Assembly: GCF_011326755.1 (NCBI RefSeq)
Contig: NZ_JAAOIE010000010.1
Span: 1 to 64,000, forward strand
Length of the DNA: 64,000 nt
Origin: Cochlodiniinecator piscidefendens
GTDB taxonomy: Bacteria > Pseudomonadota > Alphaproteobacteria > Rhodobacterales > Rhodobacteraceae
Reading direction: 5' to 3'
The notes below the pieces were generated by a model. That model was given only the letters and a program-made list of their open reading frames with translations. It had not been told where the DNA came from and did not search any database. The position numbers were made by a program, and so were the translations under genes. Shown one piece after another: positions 16,241 through 25,198 of the stretch (the first letter of the stretch is position 1; each line of letters opens with the position of its first letter).

Positions 16241-17805
16241 GAAAAGGACTCTATTGTTTTGATTGTGCCGTCTAGTTCATCACCAGAGGCGTCTTTGATG
16301 GCTGAGGTCAGCAGACGTTGGGCCCAATCAGCCGCGTCCTTCCTTGCTGCGATGGATTTGGTTGTGGTCATGACCTTTGCAAATTTGGAATGGCCACGCA
16401 CGTGGGTATCTGAGTAGCCTTTGATCAAACGTTGGAAGCTCAGAATTGCCACAGCAAGATCATAGTTGTGGGGCAGTGCATCGGTTGCGGCCGCTATCCA
16501 TGCGGTGCGGTGCGCTGTTTCTGATTGATGCCGCAGAGAACGACGGCGCAGTCCCTTCATCGTGCCGACACTATACAGCGGGATGAACCAGCGTAGGCTA
16601 TAGGTGCGCACGCGGCGGCCTTTGCTGATGCGTCGATCCAACCAATCGTAGAGCCCTTTGCGGCGCTTTAACCAATGGGCCAGCCCAACGGGTAGGGTCG
16701 AGGCAACCTCCTCCATACGTGGGTGCATGAATTCGGTTGTTTGCAGAATTTGATCTTCTTTCAGATTAACCTCATGGGCTACGCGATCACGACGTTGGCT
16801 AAGGGTCTTGAGCCGCGCAACGCGGATCACGTCGTCGTAGGCCATGGCATTGGCGAGGTATTTCGCTGCAGTCTGTGTAAAGGCAAAGCCATTGTCAGCG
16901 CCTTGTGCCGCAGTATCCAGCGCAGTTAGCGCGCGCAGTTGATCAAGGTATTCGTTGCCATAGGCGACATCCTGAAATGCGACAACTTTTTGAACACCCA
17001 AAAAAGCCAGCTGGTGGGCAGGATCCGGGAGTTCACTCCGGATGCGCTGCAAAAGCGCGTTGGCGCGATTGTCAGGCAGGGCGCTTGGTAAATCTGCGAT
17101 GGCTGCAACCGGGGCAGGGGTGGCCGTGGGATCTTCGCCTGTTTCGGTACGTTTGAAGGCGGCGTCAAAGGTTCGGATGCTGGCTTCGACTCCTTTGCCG
17201 CTTTTTCGGATTACGTCGTAATAGACATCACGATCAAAGGGCAGGGTGCCCGAGGCCGCAAGGCTGCCGAACATGGCCGAAGAAATAACTGACCCGTTCT
17301 GTACGGCCATATCGTTCATATCAAAGACAATTTCTTGTTGCGCCACGACGCCGATGGCATCGTCTACGGCGGTGCTGTCTGCAATGCCTTCCCCCGGTGC
17401 CATTTTTTCGATGGTTGAGAGTGATCGGTGATTTGATGCAATCAACGTGGTGCGGTCTGGGGTTACGATCCCGCGTAGAATTGATCGACCTGCCTCCATG
17501 TATTCGGAGGCAATGACGACATCCACATCACCGGGAGTGGGCATCTGTGCCAGAATTGGTTTTTGGCCATCCGTGGCCGCACGCATCATTTCCACGTAGT
17601 AAATTGTAGCGCCCGTACGCTGTGCTACGCCCGGAACCGAAGTGGATTGTGCCACCCATCCTTGGCTTTCAGCCAGTTCAACAATCCAGCCGGTCAATAC
17701 ACCGCCGCCCTGGCCTCCCATCGCTACAATTGCGATTGAAATTGGGCGTTCGGTGGCTGGTCCAGCTGCCTTTAGGTCGAGTTTGACTGTATCGTCTTTT
17801 AGCAT
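16237..17805 (-). CDS. iorB: Indolepyruvate ferredoxin oxidoreductase, beta subunit (IorB-like)
   Basis: A 522-residue protein. Its N-terminal about 200 residues form the pyruvate-ferredoxin oxidoreductase gamma-type domain (IAIVAMGGQGGGVLTGWIVELAESQGW, then SVPGVAQRTGATIYYVEMM). A long C-terminal region follows that is typical of aerobic proteobacterial IorB proteins. With IorA it oxidatively decarboxylates aryl 2-oxoacids such as indolepyruvate, phenylpyruvate or arylglyoxylates to aryl-CoA esters, reducing ferredoxin. It lies 3 bases after iorA. Confidence 0.92.
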   Translation of the reverse strand: MLKDDTVKLDLKAAGPATERPISIAIVAMGGQGGGVLTGWIVELAESQGWVAQSTSVPGVAQRTGATIYYVEMMRAATDGQKPILAQMPTPGDVDVVIASEYMEAGRSILRGIVTPDRTTLIASNHRSLSTIEKMAPGEGIADSTAVDDAIGVVAQQEIVFDMNDMAVQNGSVISSAMFGSLAASGTLPFDRDVYYDVIRKSGKGVEASIRTFDAAFKRTETGEDPTATPAPVAAIADLPSALPDNRANALLQRIRSELPDPAHQLAFLGVQKVVAFQDVAYGNEYLDQLRALTALDTAAQGADNGFAFTQTAAKYLANAMAYDDVIRVARLKTLSQRRDRVAHEVNLKEDQILQTTEFMHPRMEEVASTLPVGLAHWLKRRKGLYDWLDRRISKGRRVRTYSLRWFIPLYSVGTMKGLRRRSLRHQSETAHRTAWIAAATDALPHNYDLAVAILSFQRLIKGYSDTHVRGHSKFAKVMTTTKSIAARKDAADWAQRLLTSAIKDASGDELDGTIKTIESFS

Positions 17806-17808
17806 GGT

Positions 17809-19974
17809 TTACCCTTCGAAGCTGATCGCGCGCGCTTCGCGGCGGTTTTGTAGGAAACGGATGACGGGGGTTGATAGCCCCTGCTTGAGACGATCCCATC
17901 CGTTGGGGTTGTGGGTGACTTCTGCGCGAAAAAACGAGGGGCACAAAACGGCTGCATCGGCGACCTCGCCACAGTTTCCGCATGCCACACAAGTGCTGTC
18001 GATGGACGCTACGGGATCGTCGCGCAAAGGATCGTTCAGTTCTTTCACCGATAGGGAAGGGCATCCAGACAGGCGAATACATGCGTGATCGCCGGTACAC
18101 ACATCTTCGTCGACGCCAAATTTTTCTTTCACCAGACGCTTACCGCCTTTGATTGCTTTGGCCACTTGCGGTTTCACCCGGCGTTGTTTGTTCAGCATAC
18201 ATTCGGACGAAGCGATGATGATCTTTGGGCCTTCGTGGTCTGTCGTGAGTGCATCTTTCAGCACGTCGCGCATGCGGTTTACGTCATAGGTGTGGTCGAT
18301 CTGTTTAACCCATTTGGCGCCAACGCCGCGCACGGCTTCGGTGATTGGATTGTTGGTTTGACGCCGCTTATTGAACGCACGAGACGACAAAATGTCCTGC
18401 CCGCCTGTGGCGGATGAATAGAAATTCTCAACAATCAGAAACACACCGTCATGTTTATTGAAAACCGCGTTGCCGATACCGCTGGTCAGGCCATTGTGCC
18501 AGAAACCACCGTCCCCCATGATCGAGATGGAGCGTTTGGCCCCGGGGATATTAAAGGCCGCTGCCGACGCCGGGCCAAGGCCGTAACCCATGGTGGTCGC
18601 GCCGATGTTGAACGGCGGCAAAATCGAAAACAGGTGACAACCGATGTCTGCAGAAACATGATGTTCGCCCATTTCTTCGAAAACCAGTTTCATGGCCGTG
18701 AAAATCGGGCGCTCTGGACAGCCTGTGCATAGTCCGGGCGGACGTGGGGGCACGACCTCTTTTAGTCTTTTGATTTTGGGATCGGTTAGGATCGGCACCG
18801 GATCTGGCACGGGTGCGCGATTGCCCAATTGTTTTGGATCATGATCTTCAAGGAAGCGGCCTATGCCGTCGGTCAACACGGCTGCTGTGTAATCGCCCCC
18901 CATGGGAAGGTAATCTTTGCCATGCACCTCGGTCGGGGCTTTTTTTCGGGCGAGAACGGTCGAAATGGATTGTTCGATATATTCTGGTTGCCCTTCTTCT
19001 ACGATCAACACCGCATCCAGCCCTTCGCAGAATGTGTCTACTTCGGTTTGGATGGTTGGATAGGCTACGTTCATCACATAGATGGGCAGTTGAGAATTGC
19101 CATATGCGTCACATAGGCCCAGAAATTGGAGCGCGCGGATGGTGCTGTTATACATTCCGCCCACAACAATTAGGCCGGTTTTGCCCTGCTTTGCCTTGCC
19201 GGTTGGGCCGAAGAATTCGTTCAGCTTATGATCGCGGATGAAATCAATCGCGGCGGGCATCCGGGTTTTGATCTTTTCTTGTTCATGCTCGTAGGCGGCG
19301 GGTGGCAAAACAATTCTATCCAGATCGCGCTTGGGGGCATTTAGAGCATCGCGCAGGGTAAAATCTGGGCGTTTGTTGTCTTTGCACACAAACTCACCCG
19401 TCATATGACAAGATCGCACGCGCACTTGTAGCATGACCGGGGTGTTTGATGCCTCTGACAGTTCAAAACCACGTTCGATCAGATTGACCATGCAGGATTG
19501 GTCTGGCCGTGGATCAAGCAACCACATCTGCGATTTCATGGCGAATGCATGTGTGCGTTCCTGCATGATTGAGGAGCCTTCGCCGTAATCTTCGCCAACG
19601 ATAACCATCGCTCCGCCGGTGACTCCGCCAGAGGAAAGGTTGGACAGAGCGTCAGAGGCAACATTGGTGCCGACGGTAGATTTCCATGCCACTGCGCCGC
19701 GCAGTGGATACATGACAGAGGCCGACAACATCGCGCCTGCCGTTGCTTCGCTGGCTGAGCTTTGGAAATTAACATCTAGTTCATCAAGGATATCATTCGC
19801 ATCTGCGAGTACGTCCATTAGGTGCGAAATTGGTGAACCTTGATAGCCCCCGACATACGCCACGCCGGACTGCAATAAGGCCTTGGTAATTGCCAGAATT
19901 CCTTCGCCCCGAAACAGGTCGCCTTCCCCCAGCTTTAGATCTTCAACTTCTCTAGCGAAAGAACGTTCGGCCAT
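17809..19974 (-). CDS. iorA: Indolepyruvate ferredoxin oxidoreductase, alpha subunit (IorA-like)
   Basis: A 721-residue TPP- and iron-sulfur-dependent subunit. The start is at 19974 after GGAGG. The N-terminal pyrimidine-binding part includes GEGILAITKALLQSGVAYVGGYQGSPISHLMD. The TPP site is ISIMGDGGFWHNGLTSGIGNAVFN. C-terminal clusters include CTGDHACIRLSGCPSL and CVACGNCGEVADAAVLCPSFF, which ligate Fe-S centres. It heads the minus-strand iorA-iorB-thioesterase-marR-marR operon and is divergent from the aldehyde dehydrogenase operon. Likely substrates are indole-3-pyruvate or isatinate (2-aminophenylglyoxylate); the choice is inference. Confidence 0.93.
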   Translation of the reverse strand: MAERSFAREVEDLKLGEGDLFRGEGILAITKALLQSGVAYVGGYQGSPISHLMDVLADANDILDELDVNFQSSASEATAGAMLSASVMYPLRGAVAWKSTVGTNVASDALSNLSSGGVTGGAMVIVGEDYGEGSSIMQERTHAFAMKSQMWLLDPRPDQSCMVNLIERGFELSEASNTPVMLQVRVRSCHMTGEFVCKDNKRPDFTLRDALNAPKRDLDRIVLPPAAYEHEQEKIKTRMPAAIDFIRDHKLNEFFGPTGKAKQGKTGLIVVGGMYNSTIRALQFLGLCDAYGNSQLPIYVMNVAYPTIQTEVDTFCEGLDAVLIVEEGQPEYIEQSISTVLARKKAPTEVHGKDYLPMGGDYTAAVLTDGIGRFLEDHDPKQLGNRAPVPDPVPILTDPKIKRLKEVVPPRPPGLCTGCPERPIFTAMKLVFEEMGEHHVSADIGCHLFSILPPFNIGATTMGYGLGPASAAAFNIPGAKRSISIMGDGGFWHNGLTSGIGNAVFNKHDGVFLIVENFYSSATGGQDILSSRAFNKRRQTNNPITEAVRGVGAKWVKQIDHTYDVNRMRDVLKDALTTDHEGPKIIIASSECMLNKQRRVKPQVAKAIKGGKRLVKEKFGVDEDVCTGDHACIRLSGCPSLSVKELNDPLRDDPVASIDSTCVACGNCGEVADAAVLCPSFFRAEVTHNPNGWDRLKQGLSTPVIRFLQNRREARAISFEG

Positions 19975-20005
19975 GTGATCCTCCAAAAAAAATGTATGGT
20001 AATGA

Positions 20006-20022
20006 ATAGATTTATATGTAAA
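20006..20022. promoter_or_regulatory. Putative MarR-type operator, copy 2 (ATAGATTTATATGTAAA)
   Basis: It matches the element at 9818-9834 in 16 of 17 positions. It lies 32 bases upstream of the iorA start and 70 bases upstream of the aldehyde dehydrogenase start, between two divergent operons. This location would allow one regulator to control both directions, and the Rieske operon and tctC through the other copy. Confidence 0.5.
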
Positions 20023-20091
20023 ATAAGTCAACAATCAGGATCGACACAGGCAGAACAATTTTTAAATTCAGCCTAAAAAGGGAGAAAAAAC

Positions 20092-21606
20092 ATGCAGATA
20101 GCAAGACCTGACACTGCGGTGGATGAAATCCATGCAGATGTGAGTAGCTTTCTTGATTCGCGGATTACTATGGTGATCGGTGATCAAAAAGTTGCGTCCG
20201 AAAGCGGGGCAACTTTGGATGTTTTTAACCCAGCAACCGGCAAAAAAATAACTGAAGTCCCAAAAGGGACGGCACAGGATGTGGATAAGGCCGTCACCGC
20301 TGCGCGTGCTGCATTAAACGGTGAGTGGTCGCAATTATTACCTGCAGATCGTCAACGTGTTATGTTGAAATTGGCTGATCTGATCGAAGCCAATGGCGAA
20401 GAATTGGCCCAGCTCGAAACGCTGAACAACGGCAAGTCGGTGATGATGTCGCGTCTGATCGAGGTCGGAGCCTCTGCTGATTATGTGCGTTACATGGCGG
20501 GTTGGGCAACCAAGATCGAAGGCTCCACTATTGATGTTTCGATTCCGGTGCCGCCGGGTGCGAAGTATCAAGCTTATACCCGTAAAGAACCTGTCGGGGT
20601 GGTGGGTGCGATCACACCTTGGAACTTTCCTCTGAATATGGCGATTTGGAAAATTGCGCCTGCGTTGGCGTGTGGTTGTACTGTCGTCATTAAGCCAGCT
20701 GAGGAAACCCCGCTAACCACTGTGCGACTCGTTGAGCTGTGTCTTGAGGCAGGTCTGCCAGCGGGTGTGGTCAATGTTATCACTGGTACGGGCGAAGAAG
20801 CCGGCGCCGCGCTGACCGCCCATCCGGGTGTGAATAAGCTGGCGTTCACCGGGTCCACAGAGGTCGGCAAGATCATTGGTGTTCAAGCTATGCGAGACAT
20901 GAAACGCGTCACGCTTGAGTTGGGCGGTAAAGCTCCGATGGTTATGTTTGACGATATGGACATGGACCAGCTGGGCGTTGCGGCGGGCATTGGTGTGTTC
21001 TTTAACTCGGGTCAGACTTGTTGTGCGGGCACCCGAATTTATGCGCAAAAAGGTATCTATGACAAAGTCTGCGATTTTCTGGGGGGTATGGTTGGATCTT
21101 TGCCGCTGGGTTCGGGGCTCGATCCGGCCAACCAGATTAATCCGATGGTGTCTGCGAAACATCAGTCTCATGTGAACGCTTGTATCGCCCGCGGGGCGGA
21201 GCAGGGCGCTCAGCCGTTGCTGAAGTCAGGACCTTACGAAGGCGAAGGCTTTTTTGTGAAGCCTGAAATTTTCACCGATGTCGATCAAAACATGTCGATC
21301 ATGCAGGACGAAGTGTTTGGCCCTGTGGTGACCATTACCCCGTTTGACGATCCCGATGATGCGATCCGCATGGCCAATGACACGCGCTTTGGGTTGGGGG
21401 CATCCATCTGGACCACCAATCTAAACACTATGCACAAATATGTGCCCAAGATCGAAGCCGGAACTGTCTGGGTGAATGCCCACAACCTGCCGGATCAGAA
21501 CATGCCATTTGGGGGTTACAAGCAATCGGGTGTTGGGCGCGAACACGGTCGCGCGGCGCTCGATAATTACCTTGAAACGAAATCTGTCTGCATTGCTCTG
21601 GGTTGA
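20092..21606 (+). CDS. NAD(P)-dependent aldehyde dehydrogenase
   Basis: A 504-residue ALDH superfamily enzyme with all catalytic elements: TPWNFP at 175-180, GSTEVG at 254-259, the general base Glu276 in LELGGK and the nucleophile Cys310 in FFNSGQTCCAG. It starts after GGGAG. As first gene of the plus-strand operon, next to a nitrilase and opposite IorAB, it could oxidise an arylacetaldehyde such as indole-3-acetaldehyde or phenylacetaldehyde. Betaine-aldehyde-like substrates cannot be excluded by sequence. Confidence 0.93.
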   Translation: MQIARPDTAVDEIHADVSSFLDSRITMVIGDQKVASESGATLDVFNPATGKKITEVPKGTAQDVDKAVTAARAALNGEWSQLLPADRQRVMLKLADLIEANGEELAQLETLNNGKSVMMSRLIEVGASADYVRYMAGWATKIEGSTIDVSIPVPPGAKYQAYTRKEPVGVVGAITPWNFPLNMAIWKIAPALACGCTVVIKPAEETPLTTVRLVELCLEAGLPAGVVNVITGTGEEAGAALTAHPGVNKLAFTGSTEVGKIIGVQAMRDMKRVTLELGGKAPMVMFDDMDMDQLGVAAGIGVFFNSGQTCCAGTRIYAQKGIYDKVCDFLGGMVGSLPLGSGLDPANQINPMVSAKHQSHVNACIARGAEQGAQPLLKSGPYEGEGFFVKPEIFTDVDQNMSIMQDEVFGPVVTITPFDDPDDAIRMANDTRFGLGASIWTTNLNTMHKYVPKIEAGTVWVNAHNLPDQNMPFGGYKQSGVGREHGRAALDNYLETKSVCIALG

Positions 21607-21623
21607 GCGAGGAGTTTAGAATA

Positions 21624-22994
21624 ATGGTCACGAAAGACGATAACTTTTTGCGCGAAAACAACGCGCGTCACCAGCTTCACCCAATGATCCACCCGTTGAT
21701 CTCAGAAGAGCATCCGCCGCAGATCATCGTGAAAGGTGACGGATATTATGTCACCGACATTGACGGGAACACCTTTGTTGATGGGATCGGCGGGCTGTGG
21801 AACGTGAACGTCGGTCACAACCGCGCTGAAGTTAAGGCCGCAATCACCGCGCAGATGGATGAGATCAGCTATTACTCCAGCTTTGCGGGCACAACCACTG
21901 CGCCATCGATTGAACTGTCCGCCAAAGTGATCGAGATGTCCGCACAGGAAGATATGTCGAAAGTCTTGTTTTCGGCCAACGGATCAGATGCGGTAGAAAC
22001 CGCGCTTAAGCTAAGCCGTCAGTACTGGAAGCTAGAAGGTCAGCCTGAGCGCACTGGGTTTATGTCCTTAAAACAGGGCTATCACGGGATTCAGTTTGGG
22101 GGGACCTCGGTCAACGGTTCTAGCTATTATCGCCACGCCTATGGTCCGTTGATGCCGGGGTGTTATCAGGTGGACAGCCCCTGGACTTATCGTAACCCGT
22201 ATTCAGAAGATCCGTCGGAACTGTCAGCGGCGATCATCAATCAGATTGATCGGCTGATCCAACATAATGGCGCGCATACGATTGCTGCGTTTATTGCAGA
22301 ACCAATTCAGGGTGCTGGTGGCGTGATCGTGCCGCCTTCCGAATTCTGGCCAGCCTTGCGGGCGTTGTTGGATAAATACGGTATCTTGTTGATTTCAGAC
22401 GAGGTTGTGACCGGATTTGGCCGTTCTGGTTCTATGTTTGGTGCCCGTGGTTGGGGCGTGAAACCAGATATGATGTGCCTCGCGAAGGGGATTACCGCAG
22501 GATACATCCCGTTGGGTGCAACTGTGTTGAATGAACGTGTGATGAGCGCTTGGACCAAAGGCGTCGATCCGATGGGCTTTGTCATGCATGGTTATACCGC
22601 CACAGGCCATGCGCTGGGATGTGCGGCGGCCAATGCAACGCTGAAAATCGTCGAAGACGAAAACCTGCCTGCCAATGCGGCGGCTATGGGTGATCGTCTG
22701 ATCAAGGGTTTGGAAGACCTTCCGAACTGGTCGTCCCTGGTGGGCGAAGTGCGCGGTAAGGGGTTGATGGTTGGCGTTGATATGGTCGCTGATAAGGCAA
22801 CCCGCGAGCCAATTGATCCGGGTAAAGGGCAGGGCGAAATGGTTGCGGCCTTTGCGCGCGAAGAGGGTGTGATTGTGCGCCCGGCCGGATCCAACATCAT
22901 CCTGTCGCCACCCCTGACTATGGACGCCGATGGCGTGGACAAGATCATTGACGGCCTGACCAAAGCCTTCCGCAAGTATGAAGAGGTGAAATGA
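21624..22994 (+). CDS. Class III (omega) aminotransferase, PLP-dependent
   Basis: A 456-residue class III aminotransferase. SANGSDAVETALKLSRQYW, ISDEVVTGFGRSGSMFG and the PLP-lysine block CLAKGITAGYIPLGA are present. The ATG at 21624 follows a GAGGAG; an upstream TTG of the same frame is less likely. Members transfer amino groups between primary amines and pyruvate. Between an aldehyde dehydrogenase and a nitrilase it may convert an arylethylamine (for example tryptamine) to the aldehyde oxidised by its neighbour. This is an inference. Confidence 0.92.
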   Translation: MVTKDDNFLRENNARHQLHPMIHPLISEEHPPQIIVKGDGYYVTDIDGNTFVDGIGGLWNVNVGHNRAEVKAAITAQMDEISYYSSFAGTTTAPSIELSAKVIEMSAQEDMSKVLFSANGSDAVETALKLSRQYWKLEGQPERTGFMSLKQGYHGIQFGGTSVNGSSYYRHAYGPLMPGCYQVDSPWTYRNPYSEDPSELSAAIINQIDRLIQHNGAHTIAAFIAEPIQGAGGVIVPPSEFWPALRALLDKYGILLISDEVVTGFGRSGSMFGARGWGVKPDMMCLAKGITAGYIPLGATVLNERVMSAWTKGVDPMGFVMHGYTATGHALGCAAANATLKIVEDENLPANAAAMGDRLIKGLEDLPNWSSLVGEVRGKGLMVGVDMVADKATREPIDPGKGQGEMVAAFAREEGVIVRPAGSNIILSPPLTMDADGVDKIIDGLTKAFRKYEEVK

Positions 22995-24034
22995 CCATGC
23001 TGCCCGGTAAGGAATTTCCCAAATTCACAGCGGCTGCAGTGCAGGCCAGCCCGGTTTTTCTGGATGCTGAAAAGACTGCTGATAAAGCCGTTAATCTGAT
23101 CAGCGAAGCTGCTGGCAACGGCGCGCGTCTGGTGGTTTTCCCCGAGGTGTTCATCCCGGGTTACCCTTATTGGAGCTGGATCACTGACCCTGTCACCGGC
23201 AGCGCATGGTTTGAAAAACTGGTCCGGGCGTCGGTTTTCGCCGATGGTCCGGAGGTTGGAAAAGTCAGAGCCGCTGCCAAAGCGAATAACTGTTATGTGG
23301 TTATGGGGATAAACGAACGCAGCTCGGTATCGCTTGGCGCGCTTTACAACACGCTTTTGTTCATCGGTCCCAATGGGGAGATTGTGGGCAAGCACCGCAA
23401 ATTGGTTCCGACCTGGGCTGAAAAACTAACATGGACCGGTGGGGATGGATCTAGCCTTAAGGTTTACGACACAGAAATTGGCCCTCTGGGTGGGTTAGCG
23501 TGCGGTGAAAACACCAACACATTGGCACGCTTTTCTTTACTGGCGCAGGGGGAGCTGGTGCATACGGCCAGCTATATTTCGTTGCCCGTTGCGCCCCCTG
23601 ATTATGATATGGCCGAAGCGATTAAGCTGCGCGGTATGTCGCATAGTTTTGAAGGCAAAGTATTTACGGTTATCGCCACGTCCACTGTGTCAGACGAAAT
23701 TATCACCGCGATGGAAGCTATTCGACCCGACGCCCGTGAGATGTTGGAACGTAAGTCTAGTGCTTACTCTGGCATCATTGGTCCGGATGGTCGTCCGGTT
23801 GGGGATGGGTTGGTCGATGATGAGGGTATTGTTTACGCCGAAATCGATCTGGCCCGCTGCATCCAACCCAAGCAAATGCACGACATCACCGGCCACTATA
23901 ATCGATTTGACGTCTTTAACCTTCAGGTGAACCAGCAAGCGCAATCCCCGGTCAGTCTGACCGGTGCAGCGCCAGCGATATCCCTGCCCGAACGCGAACA
24001 GGTAGACGGCTCTCTCGAGTCGGAAACCAAATAA
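22991..24034 (+). CDS. Nitrilase (carbon-nitrogen hydrolase)
   Basis: A 347-residue nitrilase with the Glu-Lys-Cys triad at Glu52 (VVFPEVFIPGYPYWSW), Lys137 (KHRKLVPTWAEKLTW) and Cys171 (GGLACGENTN). Cys is followed by Gly-Glu rather than the more common Trp-Glu. The length and the FIPGYP-WSW block fit true nitrilases rather than amidases. It would turn a nitrile such as indole-3-acetonitrile or another arylacetonitrile into the acid. It overlaps the aminotransferase stop by 4 bases. Confidence 0.92.
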   Translation: MTMLPGKEFPKFTAAAVQASPVFLDAEKTADKAVNLISEAAGNGARLVVFPEVFIPGYPYWSWITDPVTGSAWFEKLVRASVFADGPEVGKVRAAAKANNCYVVMGINERSSVSLGALYNTLLFIGPNGEIVGKHRKLVPTWAEKLTWTGGDGSSLKVYDTEIGPLGGLACGENTNTLARFSLLAQGELVHTASYISLPVAPPDYDMAEAIKLRGMSHSFEGKVFTVIATSTVSDEIITAMEAIRPDAREMLERKSSAYSGIIGPDGRPVGDGLVDDEGIVYAEIDLARCIQPKQMHDITGHYNRFDVFNLQVNQQAQSPVSLTGAAPAISLPEREQVDGSLESETK

Positions 24035-24052
24035 TTCAAAGGAGTTTCCTTT

Positions 24053-25177
24053 ATGGCACCATCAGATATCAAAGCCGAAGATGATATTCTTGGCCGCGCG
24101 CGGGTGCGCGATACGGCTGAACTTGAGGCATATTATAAGGATTTGGCTAAGTTCGAGACTGGCGCATTGTGGACCGTGGCCAACGACATCGAACCTTGGG
24201 AACCAACACCGAAATCGGCGCCAGTGTTGTGGAAATGGGATGATCTACGACCTGAAGTTTTGCGGGCCATTGATTTGGTGCGCCCAGAGGATGCAGGGCG
24301 CCGCGTCGTATATTTGCGAAACCCAAAACGTCGTGATGTAAGCGCCGCTTGCGGTTGGTTGTTTTCGGGTATTCAAACGATGAAGGCAGGCGAGCGGGCA
24401 GGGGCGCATCGTCATGCTGCGTCAGCGCTGCGTTTCATCATGGAAGGTTCTGGGGCTTATACAATTGTTGATGGCCATAAAATGAGCCTAGGCGCGCGCG
24501 ACTTTGTTTTGACGCCCAACGGCACATGGCATGAGCATGGGATTGAAGAAACCGGTACGACATGCCTTTGGCAGGATGGTTTGGATATTCCGCTCACCAA
24601 CGCGCTTGAGGCGAATTTTTACGAAGTACACCCTGATGACTATCAGGCGACGAATTTGCCTTTGGATGATAGCCCCGCGACCTATGGTGCACCGGCGTTA
24701 ATTCCAGAACTGGATAAGTGGGATAAACCTTATTCTCCTCTTTTGAAGTTCCGATGGGACCAGACATATGAGGCGTTGCAGAACTACGCGAAGGTCACTG
24801 ATGGATCGCCTTATGACGGGGTGATTATGCGCTACATCAGTCCTAAAACCGGCAATGATCCGATGTTGACGATGGGCGCGAACATGCAATTGCTGCGCGC
24901 GACTGAGCATACCAAGGCGCACCGCCACACAGGCAATATTATCTATCAGGTCGCCAAAGGTGAAGGGTATTCGGTGATCGGTGGTAAGCGGTTCGACTGG
25001 AAGGAAAAAGATATCTTCTGTGTTCCGCCTTGGACCTGGCATGAGCACTGCAACACGCAATCCAGCGACGACGCTTGTCTCTTCTCATTTCATGATCTGC
25101 CGACGATGAGAAAGCTGGGTTTTTATGCTGAGCAAGCGCTCGAAGACAATGACGGTCATCAGATCGTCGAAGATTAA
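24053..25177 (+). CDS. Gentisate 1,2-dioxygenase-like bicupin ring-cleavage enzyme
   Basis: A 374-residue bicupin of the gentisate/salicylate 1,2-dioxygenase family. The first cupin carries AGAHRHAASALRFIMEG and a WHEHG block, giving the three-His iron site. The second cupin has TKAHRHTGNIIYQV and PPWTWHEHCN. Family members cleave gentisate, 1-hydroxy-2-naphthoate, salicylate or 5-substituted relatives such as 5-hydroxyanthranilate or 5-aminosalicylate. The next two genes encode an FAH hydrolase and maleate isomerase, which would finish a gentisate-type pathway, so maleylpyruvate or its analogue is the expected product. Confidence 0.9.
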   Translation: MAPSDIKAEDDILGRARVRDTAELEAYYKDLAKFETGALWTVANDIEPWEPTPKSAPVLWKWDDLRPEVLRAIDLVRPEDAGRRVVYLRNPKRRDVSAACGWLFSGIQTMKAGERAGAHRHAASALRFIMEGSGAYTIVDGHKMSLGARDFVLTPNGTWHEHGIEETGTTCLWQDGLDIPLTNALEANFYEVHPDDYQATNLPLDDSPATYGAPALIPELDKWDKPYSPLLKFRWDQTYEALQNYAKVTDGSPYDGVIMRYISPKTGNDPMLTMGANMQLLRATEHTKAHRHTGNIIYQVAKGEGYSVIGGKRFDWKEKDIFCVPPWTWHEHCNTQSSDDACLFSFHDLPTMRKLGFYAEQALEDNDGHQIVED

Positions 25178-25198
25178 ACGCAAATAGGAAAGAAACAG

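Noticed and set aside
22592-23395. 267-codon minus-strand frame across the aminotransferase and nitrilase genes
   Set aside because: Both plus-strand proteins retain their catalytic residues, so the antisense frame is a shadow.
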